The notes: generated by a model not told the origin, from the sequence alone. A DNA stretch of 35,000 nt from an uncultured Verrucomicrobia subdivision 3 bacterium (GCA_903922735.1 CAIXUZ010000046.1:1-35000); one strand, 5' to 3'; counted from the first letter of the stretch, positions 15,738-24,319 are shown. Numbers and translations are program-made.

Positions 15738-16811
15738 CTATTTTGCCTGCTCTAATACAGCGGCAGCTTTCAACGACGATTTCAAAAAATCAGGCTTTTG
15801 TTTGGCCAGTTGTTTATGCGGCCACTTTTCCGGCGCTGAATCGTAGGGTTTGAGATATTCGAGCGCCTTTTTGATGCTGCCTCCGTTTGGCGCCGTAAAA
15901 TTCCACAACTCGACGCCCAAGGGAGCTGCCAGCCGGGCCACTGCCAACTGTGCCTGCAAGTTGAAGAGGCTGTAAGTCAGGCCATCTACGCGAGCCGTTT
16001 CCAAGGGCTGCTGCCCGTCGGGTTGAATCTGCCAACCGATTCGACTAAAATCCTCCCGCGCATATTTTCGCGCCTCGTCATCCTGTCCAATCATCCGGGA
16101 AATGGCGATCACCTGAGCCAGATACCATGAACCATGATTATTCCTGGCTTCATGCTCCTTTCGTCCATTGGGGCTGGTGGTTAACCACTGCAAGTAATCG
16201 GCCAGCCAGGCTTTGATGACTTTTTCGTCATCGCTACTCAACCCCGGCGAATTATGCAAGAGGCGCAGCGCATCGACCAAACGGATGATCCCCCGGGTAT
16301 CGATCAAACCGCTGGAGGAGCCATGATTGTTATTACGCCCCAACCGGATCTGCGCATATTCAAACGCGGGGTTTATCCTGGTTGCGGAATTAACAAACCA
16401 GGCCCGCAGCCATTCTTCCGCCCGCCTAGCGCAGTCTTCCCGATGCAAAACCACCCAGCCCAGCGCGAGGGATTCGACATGGCTGATAAAATTGTTGAGC
16501 CGTTTTTCGTCTCCTTGCTCTATCTGCTTTCGGTTGGGATGGCCATCTTTTGAGAGATAAGGCAGCCCGTCCGGTTTCGCTGGATCAGGCCAATAATAGC
16601 GACCGTAACTAATGTAATCATGTGCATTTCCGGACGGTGAGGGTTGAGGCTTTTCCACAATGCTCACTATCGGCGCTTTAAGTGCTTTCTCGACCTGTTT
16701 ATCCAGGGTGTCCTTGGGGAAATCACTGATATCCAAGAGATAGGGTCTAACATCCTGAGCCACCAGGAGAACCGGCAGTAATAGGCAGGTGATTACAATA
16801 TAGCGCATCAT
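15738..16811 (-). CDS. Secreted alginate-lyase-family protein
   Basis: 357 aa. Signal peptide MMRYIVITCLLLPVLLVAQ (1-19). The order of motifs fits the alginate lyase superfamily: SGNAHDYISYGRYYWPDP (60-77, equivalent to the HDY...YWWPDP block), RNNNHGSSSG (159-168), and EARNNHGSWY (221-230), where Asn-Asn-His of the catalytic site and the aromatic pair lie. The fold is an alpha/alpha barrel and the protein probably acts in the periplasm. Polysaccharide specificity (alginate, glucuronan or other uronate polymer) cannot be assigned. A second ATG at 16808 is equally possible. It belongs with the heparinase-like and beta-helix proteins nearby. Confidence 0.85.
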   Translation of the reverse strand: MMRYIVITCLLLPVLLVAQDVRPYLLDISDFPKDTLDKQVEKALKAPIVSIVEKPQPSPSGNAHDYISYGRYYWPDPAKPDGLPYLSKDGHPNRKQIEQGDEKRLNNFISHVESLALGWVVLHREDCARRAEEWLRAWFVNSATRINPAFEYAQIRLGRNNNHGSSSGLIDTRGIIRLVDALRLLHNSPGLSSDDEKVIKAWLADYLQWLTTSPNGRKEHEARNNHGSWYLAQVIAISRMIGQDDEARKYAREDFSRIGWQIQPDGQQPLETARVDGLTYSLFNLQAQLAVARLAAPLGVELWNFTAPNGGSIKKALEYLKPYDSAPEKWPHKQLAKQKPDFLKSSLKAAAVLEQAK

Positions 16812-16924
16812 TCATAAACAATGACGATTAATTGTGCCCGAGGTTTCAAAAAACCACACAAATCACCAAAAACAGCAGGTTCACCAGACTGTAACCGTTA
16901 ATCAGGGTTGGGGAACTTGTGATC

Positions 16925-16970
16925 GATTCAGCCAGGCGGACACCGGAGGGCCGATATAGCCTGCTGAATC
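16925..16970 (-). terminator. Hairpin after the TPR gene
   Basis: GATTCAGC(C)AGGC (16925-16937) pairs with GCCTGCTGAATC (16959-16970), a 12-bp stem with one bulge, 8 bases beyond the TPR gene stop. No T-run follows on the minus strand, so it may be a processing or Rho-assisted stem rather than a strong terminator. Confidence 0.4.
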
Positions 16971-16977
16971 TGATATT

Positions 16978-17499
16978 TCAATCTAATCCCCTGAGCTTTT
17001 CCCACAACGGCTTCAAATCCTCATCCTCCAAAGCCATCTGTCGAATGTCTTTTTTGTTGGCCAGATCAATCGCCTTTCCCAACCACTGCTCAGCCTCTTT
17101 CAAATGCCCGAGCTGACACGCATAGCAGGCTAGATTGTAGCGCATCAACCATTCATTAGGAAATCGATCCGCAACGGGCTTTAAAGTGTCGTAGGCTGCT
17201 TGTGTCCGTTTCAATTCGTGGAGGCTGTAGGCTAAATGAAAAGGCCCCCAAGGATTTTCCGGCAGCAGTTTGGCCATGGTTTGGGCAATTTCAGCTGCCT
17301 CTTCCCATTTTTTAGCCGTCTCAAAAATCATGTACTGAACTTTAAGCACGACGGGATGGGCTCTTAATTCGGGAGAGATTTGCTCCAGTTCTTCGTTCGC
17401 GGCCATATGATCTCCCAGCCCCAGCCATCCCTCGGCCGCATCGAGGCAGCGTTGATCCGGGAGCGGGAGTTTTTTCATTTTGCGCAACTTGTTTTCCAT
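16978..17499 (-). CDS. TPR-repeat protein
   Basis: 173 aa. Repeated helical pairs resemble tetratricopeptide units: CLDAAEGWLGLGDHMAANEELEQI, AAEIAQTMAKLLPENPWGPFHLAYSLHELKRTQAAYDTL, and WLMRYNLACYACQLGHLKEAEQWLGKAIDL. No signal peptide, so probably a cytoplasmic scaffold; the partner is unknown. The ATG at 17499 (MENKLRKMKKL) was used; upstream sequence in frame belongs to the neighbouring gene's end and is not protein-like. It follows the beta-helix gene by 65 bases and may share its transcript. Confidence 0.75.
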   Translation of the reverse strand: MENKLRKMKKLPLPDQRCLDAAEGWLGLGDHMAANEELEQISPELRAHPVVLKVQYMIFETAKKWEEAAEIAQTMAKLLPENPWGPFHLAYSLHELKRTQAAYDTLKPVADRFPNEWLMRYNLACYACQLGHLKEAEQWLGKAIDLANKKDIRQMALEDEDLKPLWEKLRGLD

Positions 17500-17564
17500 G
17501 AAAAGGGACGGAATGTAAAGCCAGGGCTGAAAAGAGGAATCGCTTACCGGAACCGGGCCGGCTC

Positions 17565-18578
17565 TTACTTGGTCATGTAACCCGGCGACACATATTTCAA
17601 GCCCGCTACCCCCGCGGGTACGAAATCGCCATGCGGCGGCAACCCCTTCTTGACGCATCCCTTGACTTTAGGAATGGATGGCCAAGTCGCGGTTGAATCA
17701 TCGGTGGCGATGACCGCAGGACATTGGGCGAACCCTGCCGGTGGCCATACCGAACTGCCCAATGTCCGCCCCGCCCGCGGCTGGATGTACACTTCGTCGA
17801 GGGTGAGCGGGTAAGTCGTATCCGCGCCGCCACCATGCGATGTGAACCAGAGCATGTAGCCGCCATTATTACCGGGTCCGTCGATTTGCGGATGGATACA
17901 AATCAGATTGGCCCGGGAGATTTCCACGGAACCGATCGAACCCCGATCCTGGCCAATGGTTAGCCCCTGGTAGGCGCTGTACCCGGTGAGTTTATCGATG
18001 CGCAGGTCCTTGACCCCACCGTAAGGTTGTACCACATCAGCGTGAAACTGATGGTTAAAGCCGAAGACGCCATCAATTCGTACGTTTTCAATTTGCACGA
18101 TCGAATTGGTCGATGCGATGACGATGCCGTCGGACATGCCACCGGCACTGGCATCAACCAGGACGCCTTCAATATGAACCACACCGTGGTTGTTCTTGAT
18201 ATAAATTCCGCGTGAGATGGCGCCGTTGCTGACGTCGGGCTGACCAGGCGCCTTCATCAGAACTGGCAGGGTGACATGACCCCCGATAATGACAATGTTC
18301 CGGCCGCCCTCGAGGGTCGTGGAACCGACTTTTTTTACGGCCGGCATTTTCACGAGGTAGTCTTGTCCATCGACAAGCCGGTTGTAGGTGACCCCAGTCC
18401 CCAGATTAATGGTGGTGGGGTGCTCCAGCGGTGGCGGTGGATAGCGCAACTTATCACCCTCGCTGTTTGACGAGCCTTCGATGGCAGCTGGCGCCGCCGT
18501 GAGGACCTGACCGGATACAATCCATATCAGCGTCAAAGCTGCCACCAACGAAAGAATAAATGAATCTGTTCGTTTCAT
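17565..18578 (-). CDS. Secreted right-handed beta-helix (pectate-lyase-like) protein
   Basis: 337 aa. N-terminal signal peptide (MKRTDSFILSLVAALTLIWIVSG..., cleavage near residue 29). The body contains parallel-beta-helix style strands: GGRNIVIIGGHVTLP, GAISRGIYIKNNHGVVHIEGVLVDAS, MSDGIVIASTNSIVQIENVRIDGVFG, VKDLRIDKLTGYSAYQGLTIGQDRGSIGSVEISRANLICIHPQ. This resembles pectin-lyase-fold proteins. I see no clear catalytic residues, so lyase, hydrolase or binding function stays open. A Pro-rich linker precedes the helix. It belongs to the surrounding polysaccharide block. Confidence 0.7.
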   Translation of the reverse strand: MKRTDSFILSLVAALTLIWIVSGQVLTAAPAAIEGSSNSEGDKLRYPPPPLEHPTTINLGTGVTYNRLVDGQDYLVKMPAVKKVGSTTLEGGRNIVIIGGHVTLPVLMKAPGQPDVSNGAISRGIYIKNNHGVVHIEGVLVDASAGGMSDGIVIASTNSIVQIENVRIDGVFGFNHQFHADVVQPYGGVKDLRIDKLTGYSAYQGLTIGQDRGSIGSVEISRANLICIHPQIDGPGNNGGYMLWFTSHGGGADTTYPLTLDEVYIQPRAGRTLGSSVWPPAGFAQCPAVIATDDSTATWPSIPKVKGCVKKGLPPHGDFVPAGVAGLKYVSPGYMTK

Positions 18579-18640
18579 CGGATTTTTTCCATGTCGGTCA
18601 ATTTATACAAATACCGGGGTGACGACAATTGTAACCGGCA

Positions 18641-19165
18641 TCACCACTGCTCCCAATGAACATATTCCGGGTTGAACCGTGTGCGCGACTCCTTCTCCTC
18701 GCCGGGATAGCCTATGGCTAGGCAAGCCACCGGCAACACCTGAATGGGCAAGCCTAAAATCGCTTTCACTTCCCTGATTTTATCTTCCCGTGGATGAATT
18801 CCCAACCAGCAGGCCCCCAATCCCAGCGCATGCACCGCCAGCAGCAAGTTCTCCGTCGCCGCTGAACAGTCCTGTAAGGCATAGCTCAACTGCTGGTCAT
18901 GGGCCGCCTCCAGATCGGCACATACTGTGATGCCCAGCGATGCCGCATTGAGCATGTTGCCGTTGGTCAGGACGTTTGCGAGCCTGGCCAGAGTTTCCGG
19001 CTTTTGGGTGACCACAAAACGCCACGGATCCTTGGCCACGGCCGAAGGCGCCGCCATAGCCGCCTGGAGCAGCTTTATGATGGTGGAGTCGCTGACTTTG
19101 CCAGACTTGTAAACCCGGATACTGCGCCGACCGAAAATAAATTGCAGTTGGTCTTGTAGGTTCAT
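18641..19165 (-). CDS. Nitroreductase family flavoprotein
   Basis: 174 aa, the size of small FMN nitroreductases. RRSIRVYKSGKVSDSTIIKLLQAAMAAPSAVAKDPWRFVVT is the FMN-binding N-terminus; LQDCSAATENLLLAVHALGLGACWLGIHPREDKIREV and LPIQVLPVACLAIGYPGE complete the family pattern. It would reduce nitro or quinone compounds with NAD(P)H in the cytoplasm; the substrate is unknown. It starts 125 bases upstream of copy B of the direct repeat. Confidence 0.9.
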   Translation of the reverse strand: MNLQDQLQFIFGRRSIRVYKSGKVSDSTIIKLLQAAMAAPSAVAKDPWRFVVTQKPETLARLANVLTNGNMLNAASLGITVCADLEAAHDQQLSYALQDCSAATENLLLAVHALGLGACWLGIHPREDKIREVKAILGLPIQVLPVACLAIGYPGEEKESRTRFNPEYVHWEQW

Positions 19166-19290
19166 GTTTGACCGGACGCTAGCAAACGGGTTGAGCCAAA
19201 GACAACTGCATATTGGAGGCTTTCAAATCGTTTTAAGGAATTGAACTAAAAAGATAATTGAATATTGCAGGCGGATCTACCACGGGCCGA

Positions 19291-19327
19291 CTTCAGACAC
19301 CAACTACTACTTCTGCCTTTCACCGTC
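19291..19327. repeat. Imperfect direct repeat, copy B
   Basis: Matches copy A (14462-14498) at 33 of 37 bases in the same orientation. It lies about 105 bases beyond the 3' end of tRNA-His. The 19166-19431 gap that contains it holds no gene. Confidence 0.75.
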
Positions 19328-19431
19328 AACTGCACCAAGCATCAATAAAACCCTCAAATACGGCTGTTCGTGTGGTAGCTTATTGTGGTAACTAGCCATT
19401 CCTGCATCTGCAAGTCGTTGATGATGAAGAA

Positions 19432-19507
19432 TGGGGTGGCCAACGGGACTCGAACCCGCAACAGCAAGCTCCACAAGCTTGGACTCTACCATTGAGCTAT
19501 AGCCACC
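19432..19507 (-). tRNA. tRNA-His (GTG)
   Basis: On the minus strand the sequence begins G-GTGGCTA and ends TGGCCAC-C-CCA. The 7-bp acceptor stem pairs with one G-U, the anticodon stem-loop is CAAGC-TTGTGGA-GCTTG with anticodon GTG, and the T arm is GCGGG-TTCGAGT-CCCGT. The extra 5' G(-1) opposite C73 is diagnostic of bacterial tRNA-His. CCA is encoded in the DNA. Confidence 0.95.
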
Positions 19508-19597
19508 AACCAAGTGGAAGGACAATAGATTTTTTGTCGGCGCCCGTCAAGTTTTAGGCGTGCCGGCCCTGCGTCCCGGTGTGGAGGCAGCTTGAAA

Positions 19598-20767
19598 TCA
19601 GCCTTTGATAATCGTCGCGCCCGCCGCCGGACGGGAAGCGAAGATGGTGGCCTCGATGCCGGTTCTGGCCTTGTAATCTGTGGCGATTTTCTTCGTGATG
19701 GCGTCCGCGCAATCGGCCTTCACCAGCGCCACGCAGCAGCCGCCGAAACCGCCGCCGGTCATGCGGCAGCCATAGACGCCGCCCTGGTAGCCGATGTCCT
19801 CGGCGATTTCCACGACAACATCGAGTTCCTTGCAGCTCACTTCATAGTCATCGCGCAGCGCATAGTGGCTGGCATACATCAACTGGCCGACCGTGGGCCA
19901 GTTGCTCTGGCGGATGCCTTCGGCGGCATGGGTGGTGCGCTCGATCTCGCCGATGACGTGGCGGGCGCGGCGATAGACCACTTCGCTCAGCTTGCCCCTG
20001 GCTTGGTCGAGCTGGTCGGCGGTGCAATCGCGGAGCGACTTTACGCCGATGTTCCGGGCGGCTTCCTCGCACTGCGCGCGGCGTTCGGCGTATTCGCCGC
20101 CGCTCAATTCGTGCTTCACGTTGGTGTTGATGACCAGCAGCGCCACGGAAGGATCGCTCATGGGCACCAGTTGGGTCTTGCGGGTGCGGCAGTCAAGCAG
20201 CAGCAACTGGCCCTCGCGGCCGAGGGCGGAGATGAACTGGTCCATGATGCCGCACGGAACGCCGGCGAAATCATGCTCGGCCTTCTGCGCGAGCAGGGCT
20301 TTTTCAATGGGATCAATGGCTTTGCCGGTGGCGGCTTCCATCAGGGTGGCGGTGCAGACTTCGAGCGCGGCGCTGCTGCTCAGCCCGCCGCCGAGTGGCA
20401 CGGTGGACATGAAGGCCACGTCCAGCGCGGGAATGGTGACGCCGCGATGCTGAAAGCCCGCAAGCACGCCGCGAATGTAGTTGGACCATTTCGGCGAGCC
20501 TTTGGTGACGGGCGCGGTAATATCAATCGTGGCGCTTTCCTTGAAGTGCGTGTCATAGACGTTGACCTGGCCGGGCGCGGCGGCGGCATCGGCGGCCATG
20601 ACGGCGTAGCGTTCGATGGCCATCGGCAGAACGAAGCCGTCATTGTAATCAGTGTGTTCGCCGATGACGTTGACCCGGCCGGGCGCGGCGACGATCCAGC
20701 GCGGGGCGCGGCCGTAGTTTTTTTGAAATTCAGCGGCGACGTGGGCGGCGAGTTCTTTGAGATTCAT
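19598..20767 (-). CDS. galK: Galactokinase
   Basis: 389 aa GHMP kinase that phosphorylates galactose at C1 in the Leloir pathway. All three family motifs are present: the galactokinase signature PGRVNVIGEHTDYNDGFVLP near residue 29, the ATP-binding PLGGGLSSSAALEV (about 125), and MTGGGFGGCCVALV near 340. The Asp in CGIMDQFISALG is the catalytic base position. The ATG at 20767 (MNLKELA) fits the family length; the open frame upstream runs through a hairpin. It follows the sugar symporter and small membrane protein on the same strand, so uptake and phosphorylation appear linked. galT and galE are not in the window. Confidence 0.95.
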   Translation of the reverse strand: MNLKELAAHVAAEFQKNYGRAPRWIVAAPGRVNVIGEHTDYNDGFVLPMAIERYAVMAADAAAAPGQVNVYDTHFKESATIDITAPVTKGSPKWSNYIRGVLAGFQHRGVTIPALDVAFMSTVPLGGGLSSSAALEVCTATLMEAATGKAIDPIEKALLAQKAEHDFAGVPCGIMDQFISALGREGQLLLLDCRTRKTQLVPMSDPSVALLVINTNVKHELSGGEYAERRAQCEEAARNIGVKSLRDCTADQLDQARGKLSEVVYRRARHVIGEIERTTHAAEGIRQSNWPTVGQLMYASHYALRDDYEVSCKELDVVVEIAEDIGYQGGVYGCRMTGGGFGGCCVALVKADCADAITKKIATDYKARTGIEATIFASRPAAGATIIKG

Positions 20768-20775
20768 AACGGTTA

Positions 20776-20855
20776 AAGCGAAGATGGAAAATTCTGGATG
20801 GAAGCGGGAAGGGCGGCGCATTCCATCCGCCATCCTCCTGCTTCCATCCTCGCTT
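20776..20855. repeat. Long imperfect hairpin upstream of galK
   Basis: AAGCGAAGATGGAA (from 20776) pairs with TTCCATCCTCGCTT (to 20855), 13 of 14 positions, with further partial pairing of GAAGCGGGAAGG and CCTCCTGCTTC inside. It fills the gap between the small membrane gene stop and the galK ATG and ends 8 bases from that ATG. No T-run. Confidence 0.6.
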
Positions 20856-20860
20856 GTAAA

Positions 20861-21067
20861 TCAGGCGGACGGCGGGTTCTGCTTGCCCTTGATGGCGCCG
20901 ATCAGCATGCCCGCGCCGAACACCAGAAGGGCGATGCCCCAGATGAGGTTGATGTTTATGCCCAGTGAAATGGCGTGGTCGGATTGAACCACCGCGCCAT
21001 ACACTGCGAGCAGCACGCCGATGAGCGTGAACATGAGGCCGATCGGCCAGCGGATATCGAGTCCCAT
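20861..21067 (-). CDS. Small two-span membrane protein
   Basis: 68 aa. Two hydrophobic segments: WPIGLMFTLIGVLLAVYGAVV (about 7-27) and INLIWGIALLVFGAGMLIGAI (about 38-60), with a short charged tail GKQNPPSA. I do not recognise a named family with certainty. It sits 32 bases after the SSS symporter and just before galK on the same strand, suggesting a small accessory protein of the transporter (inference). Confidence 0.75.
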   Translation of the reverse strand: MGLDIRWPIGLMFTLIGVLLAVYGAVVQSDHAISLGININLIWGIALLVFGAGMLIGAIKGKQNPPSA

Positions 21068-21099
21068 AAATTAATTTTCCTTTCAGTTGGGTTGTTGGT

Positions 21100-23049
21100 T
21101 CACCAGAAAATGAAGTTCAAGATCACGCACACGATGAGCAGCGCAATGCCGACCACCGCCGGGCGTTGATAAACGGGGATGTTGTTGTCCACGATCTTCG
21201 GCGTGAGCGAATAGACGAGCCCCTTGAGCTCCTCGTCGGTTTTCTGCGATTTGGTCGCGAGCGAAATCACCAGCGTCAGCGTGAAGCAGACGATGAAGGC
21301 GAAGGCGGCGAGCCAGAAATTCTGCGCCATTTCGCTGGGGAAGATGGTGACGACCTTGAGATAGCCGCCTTTCATGCCGTTGACCACATGGCCGGCGGCG
21401 TCGAGGTTGGTGCCGACACTGGTCAGCGCGTGGAACAGGGCCGAGCTGGCGATGCCGCCGAACAGGCCGAGGAACGCGCCGGTGCCGGTGGTGCGCTTCC
21501 AGAACATGCCGAGCAGGAACGTGGCGAAGAGCGGCGCGTTCACGAAGCCGAACACGAGCTGGATGATGTCCATGGCGTTGTTATACATCGAGGCGAAATA
21601 CGCCGCCCCGATGCTCAACACAATGCCGGCCACGGTCACGACCTTGCCCATCCAGAAATAATGTTTGTCGCTCTTGTTCCGGGCGAAATACGCCTGATAC
21701 AGGTCGTAGGTGAACACGGTGTTGAACGCTGTCACGTTGCCGGCCATGCCGGACATGAAAGACGCGAGCAGGCCGGTGAGCGCGAGGCCGAGCAGCCCCG
21801 GGGGACAATATTTTTTCACCAGCGACAGGATGACGCCATCGTAGTCATATTCGGCAATACTGTTGTAAAGACCGCTCTTGATTTCCGCGTCCGTCAATTT
21901 GGTCTTGCCGTGCTTGGCAATCAATTGGGCGACCTTTTCGCCGTTGATCTTCTTGCCCAGCGCGGCCTGAACGGCGGTGACAGCGGCCACGCTGCTGACC
22001 GGCGTGGCCTCTTTCACCACGGTGACCGCTTGGTCGTAATTCGCCTGCGCTACAATCGGCGGCGGAATGCGATAATCCTTGTTCGGCATTGAAGTCAGCG
22101 CAATGGCGATCATGCCCGGCACAATCACCAGCAGCGGCATGAACATTTTCGGCACCGCCGCCACGAGCGGCGTGTTGCGGGCGGCCGTCATGTTCTTGGC
22201 CGCCATCGCCCGCTGCACGACCAGGAAATTCGTGCACCAGTAGCCGAAGCTCAGCACGAAGCCGAGGCCGAAAATCATCGCGAACCAATCCACCCCCATC
22301 GGATTATGCGCCGGGCCGGCCAGCACCGGCTGCCAGGCGCTCGTCCAGGCGTTGGCGGCGTATTGCGTGCCCTGCGCCGCCGCCGCGTCCGTGGCCACGG
22401 TGTGCAAAGAGTTGTTCATCGCGCCCCAGCCGCCGACATCCTTCAAGCCGAGATACACGACCGGCGCGAAGCCGAGGACAATCATGAAAAACTGCAGCAC
22501 TTCCGTATAAATGGCCGAGGTCAGACCGCCTTTCAAAACGTAGAGCAGCACCACGCCGGAGCAGACCCACAGGGCGACGTTGTAATTCCAGCCCAGCAAC
22601 TGGTTCAGCAGCTTCGCCAGCGCGTTCATCGAGATGCCGGAGGCGAAGATGGTCATCACCGCGAAGGCCACGGAGTTCAGCGCCCGGACGCGCTCGTCGA
22701 AGCGCATTTTCAAATATTCCGGCACCGAGCGCGCCTTGGATCCGTAATAAAACGGCATCATGAACACGGCCAGAAAAATCATCGCCGGAATCGCGCCGAC
22801 CCAGTAAAAATGCGCGGTGCTGATGCCGTATTTGGCGCCGCTGGCGCCCATGCCGATGAGTTCCAGCGCCCCCAGATTGGCGGACATGAAGGCCAGGCCC
22901 GTGACCCAGGTCGGAATGGAGCGGGCGGACGTCAGAAAGTCCGCCGAGGTTTTCATGTAACGCGATAGCGCCCAGCCGATGCCGAGCACAAAGGCGACAT
23001 AGGCGATGAGGATGGTGTAATCAATCCACTGAAGTTGGATGGGTTGCAT
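21100..23049 (-). CDS. Sodium/solute symporter (SSS family), probably for galactose or another sugar
   Basis: 649 aa, about 14 membrane spans, LeuT-fold SSS family. Signature regions: SARSIPTWVTGLAFMSANLGALELIGMGASGAKYG (41-75), FMMPFYYGSKARSVPEYLKMRFDERVR (96-122), LYVLKGGLTSAIYTEVLQFFMIVLG (169-193), FGYWCTNFLVVQRAMAAKN (268-286), LLGLALTGLLASFMSGMAGNVTAFNTVFTYDLY (419-451). It would import a solute with sodium across the inner membrane; galK downstream suggests galactose. An unusual soluble stretch at about 333-400 (PIVAQANYDQ...SIAEYDYDG) lies between two membrane segments. Specificity is inferred from context only. Confidence 0.88.
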   Translation of the reverse strand: MQPIQLQWIDYTILIAYVAFVLGIGWALSRYMKTSADFLTSARSIPTWVTGLAFMSANLGALELIGMGASGAKYGISTAHFYWVGAIPAMIFLAVFMMPFYYGSKARSVPEYLKMRFDERVRALNSVAFAVMTIFASGISMNALAKLLNQLLGWNYNVALWVCSGVVLLYVLKGGLTSAIYTEVLQFFMIVLGFAPVVYLGLKDVGGWGAMNNSLHTVATDAAAAQGTQYAANAWTSAWQPVLAGPAHNPMGVDWFAMIFGLGFVLSFGYWCTNFLVVQRAMAAKNMTAARNTPLVAAVPKMFMPLLVIVPGMIAIALTSMPNKDYRIPPPIVAQANYDQAVTVVKEATPVSSVAAVTAVQAALGKKINGEKVAQLIAKHGKTKLTDAEIKSGLYNSIAEYDYDGVILSLVKKYCPPGLLGLALTGLLASFMSGMAGNVTAFNTVFTYDLYQAYFARNKSDKHYFWMGKVVTVAGIVLSIGAAYFASMYNNAMDIIQLVFGFVNAPLFATFLLGMFWKRTTGTGAFLGLFGGIASSALFHALTSVGTNLDAAGHVVNGMKGGYLKVVTIFPSEMAQNFWLAAFAFIVCFTLTLVISLATKSQKTDEELKGLVYSLTPKIVDNNIPVYQRPAVVGIALLIVCVILNFIFW

Positions 23050-23146
23050 AAATTAATTAATAAATAAAACCGCGGCGTTTTGCGAATGTGGTGGGCAAGA
23101 TTAGTAAGATTGCAAAACCAATGCAAGACGGCAAAACCGGCCTTAA

Positions 23147-24277
23147 TCACCGCCCATGCACTATCCCCCGGACCGCTTTCACCAGCGCCGCCGCTTCCGC
23201 CGGGGTGCCGATGGTGATGCGCAAATAATCGCTCACTTCCGGTGCGCTGAACCAGCGCACGAGAATTTTCCGCTCGCGCAATTTCTGCAGCCATGCCTGC
23301 GCCGGAAACAACGGCGGCTTCGCCAGGATGAAATTGGTCTGGCTCGGCCGCACGCGAAAACCCAGCTTCGTCAGCTCCCGCGCCAGCCCTGCGCGCGTGG
23401 CGATGATTTTCTTGAAATTCGCCCGGTAATATTTCAAATCGTCCAGCGTCGCCTCCGCCGCGATCTGGCCGAGGCCGTTCACATTGTAGCTGTCGCGGAT
23501 CTTGTCCAGTGCCGCGATCAGTTCGGGATGGCCGACGAAATAACCGATGCGCTGGAAGCAGAGTGAATACGCCTTCGAAAACGTCCGCGCCACGAGGACG
23601 CAGGGAAATTTTAGCGCCAGCTTCAGCGCATGTTCATCGGCAAAATCCACATACGCCTCGTCCAAAACCACGACGCCCGTTTGCGCGCGGCACAGTTTTT
23701 CCAGCTCTGCGGTTGGGTAGCCGCGTCCGCCCGGCGCATTCGGCGTGGTGATGAACGTCAGCGCGGCGTTGAAATCCCATTGCTTCCCGCGCTTCAGTTC
23801 CGCCACGCCGGGCATGGAGAAATCCGGGTTGAGGGGCACCGCGTTTTTGGCCGCGCCCTGGATGTCCGCCAGCACCGGATACAGCGAATAGCTCGGGGTA
23901 AAATATTGGACGGTGGTCTTGGCGGCATCGGTACGCCTTTCGTATTTCATCTGCTTCGGCTCCACAAAGCATCGCATCGCCAGCGCCAGCACCTCGTCCG
24001 AGCCGTTGCCGATGAGGATGTTTTCCGGTTTGCAACCGTGCAACTCGGCCAGCTTGGCGCGCAATTTCTCTGCCGTGGGATTGGGATATAGCCGCAGCCG
24101 GTCGTCGGTCGCCGCCTTGACTGCGGCGATCACCCTCGGCGAGGGCGGGTAGGGATTCTCGTTCGTGTTGAGCTTGATCAAGCCCTTGATTTTCGGCTGT
24201 TCGCCGGGAACATAACCGTGCATTTGGCGGACAATGGGCCGGATTAAATTTTCGGGACGCGAGGTCATCCGCTTCAT
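23147..24277 (-). CDS. hisC: Histidinol-phosphate aminotransferase
   Basis: 376 aa class-I/II PLP aminotransferase of histidine synthesis. Motifs: KLNTNENPYPPSPRV (35-49), RLYPNPTAEKLRAKLAELHG (62-81), IGNGSDEVLAL (89-99), TTPNAPGG (177-184, usually NPNNPTG), VVLDEAYVDF (203-212), PLP lysine K235 in ARTFSKAYSL, and TIGTPAE near the end. There is a short insertion KQMKYERRTDAAK at about 108-120 not seen in typical HisC, and the post-lysine segment (LCFQRIGYFVG) differs from the usual AGLRIGY. MTSRPENL at 24268 is an alternative start. It stands alone, away from other his genes, so another aminotransferase activity is possible. Confidence 0.85.
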   Translation of the reverse strand: MKRMTSRPENLIRPIVRQMHGYVPGEQPKIKGLIKLNTNENPYPPSPRVIAAVKAATDDRLRLYPNPTAEKLRAKLAELHGCKPENILIGNGSDEVLALAMRCFVEPKQMKYERRTDAAKTTVQYFTPSYSLYPVLADIQGAAKNAVPLNPDFSMPGVAELKRGKQWDFNAALTFITTPNAPGGRGYPTAELEKLCRAQTGVVVLDEAYVDFADEHALKLALKFPCVLVARTFSKAYSLCFQRIGYFVGHPELIAALDKIRDSYNVNGLGQIAAEATLDDLKYYRANFKKIIATRAGLARELTKLGFRVRPSQTNFILAKPPLFPAQAWLQKLRERKILVRWFSAPEVSDYLRITIGTPAEAAALVKAVRGIVHGR

Positions 24278-24319
24278 TTCAAGGGATAACCGCCCAAAAG
24301 TCGAGCGTGCTGTGCCCGC

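Noticed and set aside
19592..20776. 394-codon plus-strand open frame opposite galK
   Set aside because: It is antisense to galK, whose three GHMP motifs are complete; its product is rich in Gly, Ala, His and Val with no motif, as expected for a shadow frame in GC-rich DNA.
21166..22092. 308-codon plus-strand frame opposite the SSS symporter
   Set aside because: Low-complexity Arg/Glu/His/Gly product, antisense to a clear transporter gene.
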